From Lantana camara (lineage: Eukaryota > Streptophyta > Magnoliopsida > Lamiales > Verbenaceae), in contig CM074863.1 of the NCBI GenBank assembly GCA_037501455.1, positions 7,002,001 through 7,066,000 of the forward strand: DNA of 64,000 bases, in the 5' to 3' direction. Position numbers and translations under genes: made by a program. Below the pieces are notes generated by a model, which worked only from the letters and a program-made list of their open reading frames with translations, was not told the DNA's origin and made no database searches. Of the stretch, positions 57,102 through 64,000 are shown piece after piece (positions within the stretch are counted from its first letter, which is position 1; each line of letters begins with the position of its first letter).

Positions 57102-60100
57102 TCATTCATAATTCATTAGCTGAGGCTTTTTCATGCTCCAAGCACTCAATTTGTCGATCGTGACCGTCTCCGTCCCATTGTTGAACACAAAAAGGTGTGC
57201 ATTTTCATATAACGCCATAGTCGGATAAACTCGGGACGTAATGCAAGTCTTTCCTCTTGCACCGAAGCTCTCCACAACAGAGTTATCAATCTACAACGCC
57301 AAAACATAACCCATGATTAAAGTCGTACATGATACAACACAATTAGATAAATGAAATATATGCATCATTATATACCAGACTCCTCAAAGACAGCTTCTTG
57401 TCTTTCAAGTCTACATCCACGAACCCTCCAAACGAAGGTCTATACGCGTCCTTCCCGTCAAGCATGGACGTCTTACCCACCGATGCGGATGACCTATTAC
57501 AAGAATTTTTCTCAATATTTGCTCTAACGCAATAAAACAAAGCATATATCATAATGATTTGGAGTTCCAAGTACCTTGATGCATCAGAGCACATAAGAAC
57601 ACGATGAGTGTCTTCATACTTGAAAACTCTAAAATGAACTGGTGTGTGTTCTTCCAAATTCTTGGAAGACAGCGTCACGATTCCAAATGGTCCTAATCCG
57701 CCTTGAACATTAGACCCTTTTTGGCCACAGAGCTTTTGGGCATCATATCTATCCCAGCTTGGATCGAACGGCTCCGCTTCCTCCAAGCTAGCGAATGAGA
57801 AGGTAACATCGACATCGGCCTGCAATGTTTATTCGAAATCACATTAACACATCCGAGAGAGTATACAGGCAAAAAAGCCTCAGTAAAACAAACAATTACC
57901 TGTGCAGCAGTGATTCCTGTAACTTCAATCATCTCTCCTTTCTTCAGTTCCTCGTTGAACCATTCCACCTTGTTAACTCTCAGTGACTCCACCTCCTCAA
58001 TAGGCCATTGTAGCAACTGCTTGCCGCCTTGATCGAGCACGATGGTCCGTGGAATAAGCTGCAAACATCAACCAACATAAAAATCACATCAAAAATGAAC
58101 AAAAACAAACTCTACAATCAATCATAAAGCCACAATCTCTACCTGAATACCAGCCCAACCCTTCTTGACATCACTGTCAGTCGTATCAGACTCATTAGCC
58201 CAACCCCACAGCACCCTCCTGTTCTTGCTCGGATCATAGAACGATTTCGAGGCATAGAAATTACCATAATCATACCTCAGCCCATCCCAACCATCAATCA
58301 TGTCTCTATCCGGAACATACCTATCCTTCTTGATATCATACTGCCCAATCGTGTAATACTCATACCTCGTCACGTCAAGACTCACCTTCATGACGTGCTT
58401 AACATTCTTGCCCAAGGCAGAGGTCTCAAGCCCGAATTTACCAGAAACAGGAACAGGGTAAAAATCAGGGCACTCCCAATTGCCTGTTCCAGCAGAAGTA
58501 TGCAGGGGATGCTTCGCCTTAATCCAATGGCGGAAGTCCCTACTTCTGTATAAATACGAGACTCCTCTCTCCTTCCTCCTGCTTCCTATGGCGATCCTGT
58601 AATGGCCGTCGGGGCCGAGCCACGCGGTCGTGGGGTCACGGAACGACGTCTTGTTGATGGAGCTGTCGGGGCTGATTAAAGGGTTGTTGTTGGGTTTGAT
58701 CCATTTTCGGAGATAAGGGTCGGAGAGGTTAGCGGGAATGGCGTAGTTTTGGACTTGAGTTTTGTCTTCGTCGATGATTCCGGTGTAGAGGATGACAGGG
58801 TAGTTTTTTCCGGGCATGACGGTGGCGGAGCCAGACCAACAGCCGTATTTGTCGAAGGGCTTTGAAGGGTATATGGCGACTTCGAGCTTTTCCCAGTTGA
58901 TTAAGTCTTTGGAAACGGAATGGGCCCAAACTATGTTGCCCCATACTGCACCTTTGGGGTTGTACTGGTAGAAGAGATGATAGACGCCATTGTAGTGCAT
59001 GGGACCTGTATTTCAAGAAGATGTTAAAAAGAGTGAATAACAGTTAGATTGATTGAGGGAATCATAATATGGAGAAAATGGGGAGAGATTGACTTAAACA
59101 GGGCTTACCATTTGGATCTGATGAAGAAGGTCATCGCGAAGGGGAGACATGGAAAAATGGAGAAAAAGAATAAATTAGTCATAAATTAGAGAATTGCAAT
59201 ATGTATGTGGGATATCATTTTCATCAAGTGGACATAACAGATGTCATTTTTTAGTTCTTTCTTTTTGTTATTCCTTTTTGCACCCAATCCACCCCCACCA
59301 ACACCACACACCCCCCTACTTTTAAAGTGGGAAAATTAAATAGAAAACTCTGAGCTTGTCTAGGGACCATGGAATAGTACTGAGTTAGCATTAATGCATG
59401 CATGCAAATTTGCAAAAACTGCAGAAGTTGTATAGATTTAATTTCATATTCTTATCCAGTTCCGTGGGACTGTGACTTTATCTAATAAAACCCATTTGAA
59501 AAGGAAAAATAAAGTACAAAAAGTCATAGTTCATCATCAAGAAACCGTGAACGGTATAGATAATACTATGTGGTGTGTAAATGTGGTTCACATACATAAA
59601 TTAAGAAGGACGATGACGTTTTGAGAGCTTAACATCCATTATATATCCACAAATTTTAACATGCAGAACACATATAACACTTTGATCAAGAGATTGGTCA
59701 AATAACCCAATTAGGAGGTAATGAATATGGTTTAAAATTCCCGGATTATGGTAAATGTGTAATTATTATTCATTAATACGTCTCATATAGCCAGTTCCCC
59801 TTTAATAAATGGCTCTACATATCTAATATTATTTATAATATATGATCCAATAGCATGCCAAACATAATCAAGAAAAGGCCAAAACTATCTTTTACACGAC
59901 GTTTGACTTAAATCCAAAAGGAACCCCAATCCCAAGAACTCGATATTCAATACCATTATTCAACAACACATGCAGTCAAATACTGCAGTGAAATGACGAT
60001 TTCAATCTTCAATGCAGAAAACAACAAAACTAATCATATACTCAACACAAATACGAATTCAGTGAGCGTGAGAAAAAGAGAGGAGGAACAAGAATTACCA

Positions 60101-60285
60101 TTAATCCAATGTTTCACGGGCTGGAAGTGATATCCAGTTCTGTGCACTTGCGTCACGTCTAGGGCAGATTTAGATTGCAAAGTCGAGAAGATCTGATGAG
60201 ACCCCTCGACGCCATTGTTAACCAATGCTAAGGAACATAACAGGAAAACAGGCAAAACCCAAGTGAAACTCTTGGAGAAATCCAT
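57102..60285 (-). CDS. Cell-wall invertase B (beta-fructofuranosidase, GH32)
   Basis: Seven exons: 60285-60099, 59117-59109, 59005-58143, 58058-57900, 57819-57575, 57493-57376, 57290-57102. They give 589 residues. Exons 1, 2, 4 and 5 have the same lengths as in invertase A, including the 9-nt DPN mini-exon, so the two are duplicates. Signal peptide to about VEGSH; WINDPNG (Asp63), FRDP (Asp189), WECPDFY (Glu243, cell-wall-type Pro) and [10 protein letters not shown] are all intact. The product should be a secreted sucrose hydrolase that feeds sink tissue. It differs from A in the linker of exon 6 ([16 protein letters not shown]) and in the C-terminal beta-sandwich. TATAAATA lies 70 bp upstream of the ATG (60355-60362). 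Intron 1 is much longer (981 bp versus 426 bp in A). Confidence 0.94.
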
Positions 60286-60354
60286 CTGTAGATTTGTATT
60301 AAAGTATTTAAGAGAAGAACCAATGATGATGAAGGCTGAGGAAGAAGGTATGGG

Positions 60355-60362
60355 TATTTATA
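60355..60362 (-). promoter_or_regulatory. TATA box of invertase B
   Basis: TATAAATA on the minus strand, 70 bp before the ATG; predicts a leader of roughly 40 nt. Confidence 0.65.
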
Positions 60363-60399
60363 GGCACAAAAAAAACAACTGATGTGGGGTGGGGTGAGG

Positions 60400-61710
60400 G
60401 TAGGGGTAGGGTTATGACTATGTACACATCAGAGAGAGAGAATTTAATGAGGAGAATTAATAGAATCGTCAAAAGTATGGATAAGAAAGAAGTGAACTTG
60501 GAAATTGGAATTGGTTTAACAGTTGCGATTGTTTTGCAAAAAACTATTCAACTGCTGATCTACGTTTTCTCCTTGGATTTTGCGCTTTTGTTTGAATTAA
60601 TTGTAATTTCACACCTATTAATTACTACGAGATCATTGGCTTGGATTCTGATCAGATATGCATGAAACCTCGCCATCAATATTTCCTCGGCCAGCTATGA
60701 CTGCAGTAAATCTATAAGAATAAATAGTAATTGTGATTATCCAGAGTTATCCAGGTTTCTAATTAGGAGGTATATCATCAGCTTGACTGTAAATTACACT
60801 ATGACTGTGTGAAAGATTGACTAGAAATCTATTTTTTTTGTATATATATGTTTACTTTGAGCAAAGATCGAGTCAGAGGTGAATTCCAATAGGATAGGGA
60901 TTTGTTTTCATATTAAGTTGCCATATATTGCTATAATTGACTCTTATCCCGATGTTTTTAAGAATATAAATATTCTTATAATTAAAAAAATTATCGGAAA
61001 GAATAAGGTCGGTGGGAATTAAGGATTAGGACACTTCTTTGTATTTAAAAACTTCTCCCAAAATAAAGAATTAAAAAATTTATACTTGAAAATATTGCAG
61101 GATGTGTTACACAAATCATTTTTTATTTTTTAGAGGAATATTATTATTGATTTTTCAATTATTTCTAATGAGACTTGAACTCCAAATTTACCTATTTATA
61201 AGTATATATGTTACCACTAACCTATCACAAGTCATTTTCATTAAAGAGTCATATTGTGGGGGGGGAAAAAAAACACTTATGAGAAAAATGGGAAATAGAA
61301 AAATGACGGGCGTGGTTGCAATTTATTTGAAGTATTATCCTCCATGCCACAAGTTGGGATGAAAATTCAACTTTGGATTGTATTAATAAACTAAGAGGAA
61401 AATCCAGAAAATGACGGCATTGACATGTAGTCAATATTCAATAATTATTTCCGATTAAATACGCAGAAAATGAGAAAAAATGGTCCGGAATTGCACATCA
61501 TGAAAATAACCAATTGATTATTGTATTTAGTTACAATGACTAGATAGAGTTAGAAATATTAAAAATAAATAAGAAACTTAATTGAGTGAAGGGGTAGACC
61601 ATAGTTAATGAATAATTTGATAACTAAAGGATCATATTATCATTAATATACTGTACCCAAAAAAAAAAATATCATTAATATAATAATTGCCCAATATTGC
61701 ACAGGGAGTT
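60400..61710. other. Intergenic upstream of invertase B
   Basis: AT-rich DNA; the ORFs of 60-93 codons here have no recognisable features. G-run at 61259-61265. Confidence 0.45.
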
Positions 61711-61717
61711 GAAAAAC

Positions 61718-61719
<2 letters not shown>

Positions 61720-61756
<37 letters not shown>
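61720..61756. repeat. (TA)n microsatellite
   Basis: An uninterrupted TA tract of about 17 units followed by CACACACA. Confidence 0.92.
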
Positions 61757-61764
<8 letters not shown>

Positions 61765-61810
61765 AGAAGGAAAAAGAGGATTTGTAGGGTGGAGGAGACA
61801 ACCATTGATA

Positions 61811-62286
61811 GGTTAATTACGTCTAGATCCTTTTCGAGTTTAGTATATTACAATTGGATCCCTATTAGTCATTTTATTACAGTTTGACCCCTTCTAAAAT
61901 TTCGAAATTACTAAACGATGAAGAAAATATACAATTTTGTTAAATATTTCACGGAATATTCCAAATAATTGTGAAATAACCATTATATTCAAAATAATTG
62001 TGAAATAATTGTTTGTTTAACCGTTTATTTATTCTAAAAAAACGTGATTTTTTTTCCTACTTTTATAAAACATGATCTTAGAACCAAACATAATGGTCAT
62101 TTCACAAATAATTGGAATATAACGCAATTATTTGGAATATAACGTGAAATATTTAATGGAATCGTACCTTTTCTTCACCGTTTAGTAATTTCGAAATTTT
62201 AGAAGGGGTCAAACTGTAACAAAATGACTAACAGGGATCTAATTATAATATACTAAACTCGGAAGGGGTCTAGATGTAATTAACCC
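61811..62286. mobile_element. Near-perfect foldback MITE (~476 bp)
   Basis: The left arm GGTTAATTACGTCTAGATCC and the right arm (complement GGGTTAATTACATCTAGACC) stay similar for more than 150 bp, including TTTCGAAATTACTAAACG. The pairing reaches almost to the centre near 62050. No ORF. End motif resembles the GGG..TAATTAC intronic family. No clean target duplication was seen. Confidence 0.78.
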
Positions 62287-62289
62287 TTT

Positions 62290-64000
62290 GCGTGAATTGT
62301 TGACATATCCAAAACATTACTGGAATATCCGAGTGCGTTCATGTTTCTCAATGAAAATGTGGATAAAGCTGGTTTTAGTACAGTAATACAGAATCTCTCT
62401 CTTTATATATACATATATATTCACATAATATCTTATGCTCCAAATAGTTGTTTTTATTTCAAATGTAAGTATATAACCCAAAGCAAGCGTATCAAATTAA
62501 AACAGTACAAATTGTTTAATGAAGATCGCCTGTATACGCTTAGTTAGATTTTGAAACGAAATAATTAATCGTCATCATATTATAAGAAGGACTGCTGTAG
62601 TAACTAAGTTTTGGTCAATAGACTAGTTACTGAGTTGGTCACTCAGGAGAAGGAAAGCCAAATTGGCTCAACTCAAATTAATTACATCACTCAGTACTGA
62701 GGTATTCACATGATTTACGAGACCTTCAATATGGGTATTTTTAATCCAAACTTGGCGTGACCAAATTTATGTAATGAAGAGATTAACATCCAAAAAATTA
62801 ATTGATAAGGCAAAGATTCTTGAACTTTATACAGTAATAAGTAGTTTAGCACCAAAGTAATGTGGTATGATTAGCTTAGTGAAGAACTTATATCTTTGAA
62901 TAGATTTGAATTCAAAAGAAACGCAATTTGTGAGCAAAACAAAGGGACCAAACTTAGGTACAACTTTTCACTATAGTTTCTAGAGCATGGCCAATTCTAC
63001 CGTCAATATTAATCCTCGAGTATGTTCCACACTATATGTCGAGGGCGTTGCGTTGTACACAAATGTACAAATCGTGAAAGATTAATAGAATTACACGTTT
63101 CTTTGGAGTTGGCTGGTACCACAATGAAATAATGCCCAAATAATACCACGAAGTGCCTACCTTAGATTCTGGCCATCAAACTTTACATCCCACTATGTAA
63201 GCTCACATTGGGAGTAAGCCCAAACAAAAACATTCTTAGACTAAAAGTTAATCATACGAAACAGGAAATAAATCATTCCCAATTGTTGTGAAAGTGAAGT
63301 CCACAACTGTATTGGAGGATCTCCCTTGTGTTCGCACTAGCATGCGTGTTGTGTATATGTCCCATGTACTCTACACTACACTTTCTTCTCCTTTATTTGC
63401 TTCGAGGATGTATTTTATTTTTTTCATGTACTTTTTTATGATCTCATGATTTTGTATATATTAATAACCATTTGACATACCTTCTTTTTAATAACTTTCA
63501 TGTTTAGATATATAGTTAATATCCAAAATCTAATCAGAGACCTTATATTCGATTACTAGACGTAGAAAGTACAAAGAGCGAGTCGGTCAGATCATTTAGG
63601 TGTAAAATTTTCTTTATCAATAATTATTACGTTTTCAGGAGCTCAGACATATATTCTTTATTAAGCTAATGTAACGTCGAACTCATGATTCGTAATTGTA
63701 TAAATTAAATGAACGTTGGCAAAACATATTTACTTAAACAAAGTCTTTAAAATTGTAATAAAATAAAGCGAGGAAATTAATATTTAATGTATCACAATTC
63801 ACAAAGAAACTTTTCAATTTAGATTAATTATGAGGAAAGGAAGTCAATGTTGTGAAGTGATGTTCCTTATGTGGTGGTGATGCCAATTGCCACATTGAGA
63901 AAGCGCACTTAATTTCGTGAGGAAGGCTCTTTCTATTCATGTCTTAGGCAGCGTGATCCTCGTAACCTCGTTTGGTAAAAGTATCCACCTTTCTAATTAC
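62290..64000. other. Intergenic to the right edge, no gene seen
   Basis: No ORF with family features, no tRNA and no clear repeat. A gene may begin beyond the edge. Confidence 0.45.

Noticed and set aside
60384..60665. 93-codon plus-strand ORF
   Set aside because: It has a hydrophobic stretch, but lies over the upstream region of invertase B with no splice, promoter or homology support.
61811..62286. 9-bp target duplication for this element
   Set aside because: The flanking bases do not match well enough to claim one.
1..64000. CRISPR arrays, operons, bacterial-type features or a new defence system
   Set aside because: Gene structure is eukaryotic throughout; nothing of this kind is present.

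Overview
The window is nuclear DNA from a flowering plant. The genes are intron-rich with plant splice signals. They encode plant-only families: a PLS-DYW pentatricopeptide protein, SAUR, CRIB-RopGAP, cell-wall invertase with its 9-nt mini-exon, and a chloroplast ABCB transporter. The intergenic DNA is AT-rich and full of MITEs, SINEs, a Helitron and an LTR element. A core eudicot, possibly an asterid, is my impression only; the sequence does not settle the species.

Left part (1-12 kb). An hnRNP Q-like RRM protein (minus, runs off the left edge), the 14-kDa replication protein A subunit RPA3 (minus, E2F-type site in its promoter) and the chloroplast half-size ABC transporter ABCB29 (minus, 10 exons, one GC-AG intron). 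These are followed by a decayed ABCB29 fragment, a frameshifted coiled-coil/membrane ORF and a two-exon gene for a small tail-anchored-type protein.

Middle part (12-33.5 kb). A DYW-class PPR editing factor resembling MEF10 (plus), a 4'-phosphopantetheinyl transferase resembling mitochondrial PPT (minus), a CRIB-RopGAP (minus), snRNP SmG (minus) and a SAUR (plus). From memory, the first four occur in the same order in Arabidopsis (At3g11460, At3g11470, At3g11490, At3g11500), so this looks like an old conserved block. Between them lie a 1.7-kb palindromic foldback element built of ~173-bp repeats, SINEs, and a young LTR retrotransposon that carries only gag (TR-GAG type).

Right part (33.5-64 kb). 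A non-autonomous Helitron, a monoacylglycerol-lipase-like hydrolase (plus, seven coding exons, the first holding only the ATG), a condensation-domain/alcohol acyltransferase-like gene (minus), and two paralogous cell-wall invertases arranged tail to tail (49.5-52.3 kb plus; 57.1-60.3 kb minus). The DNA between the invertases holds an orphan housekeeping-type promoter with first exon, a LINE 3' remnant, and a terminal-inverted-repeat element that seems to have captured gene exons (Pack-MULE-like). The last ~3.7 kb has no gene that I can support.

A family of foldback MITEs with GGG..TAATTAC-type ends sits in introns of four of the genes and once in intergenic DNA. All exon boundaries were placed by hand from reading frame, GT(GC)-AG signals and family conservation; no alignment was run.
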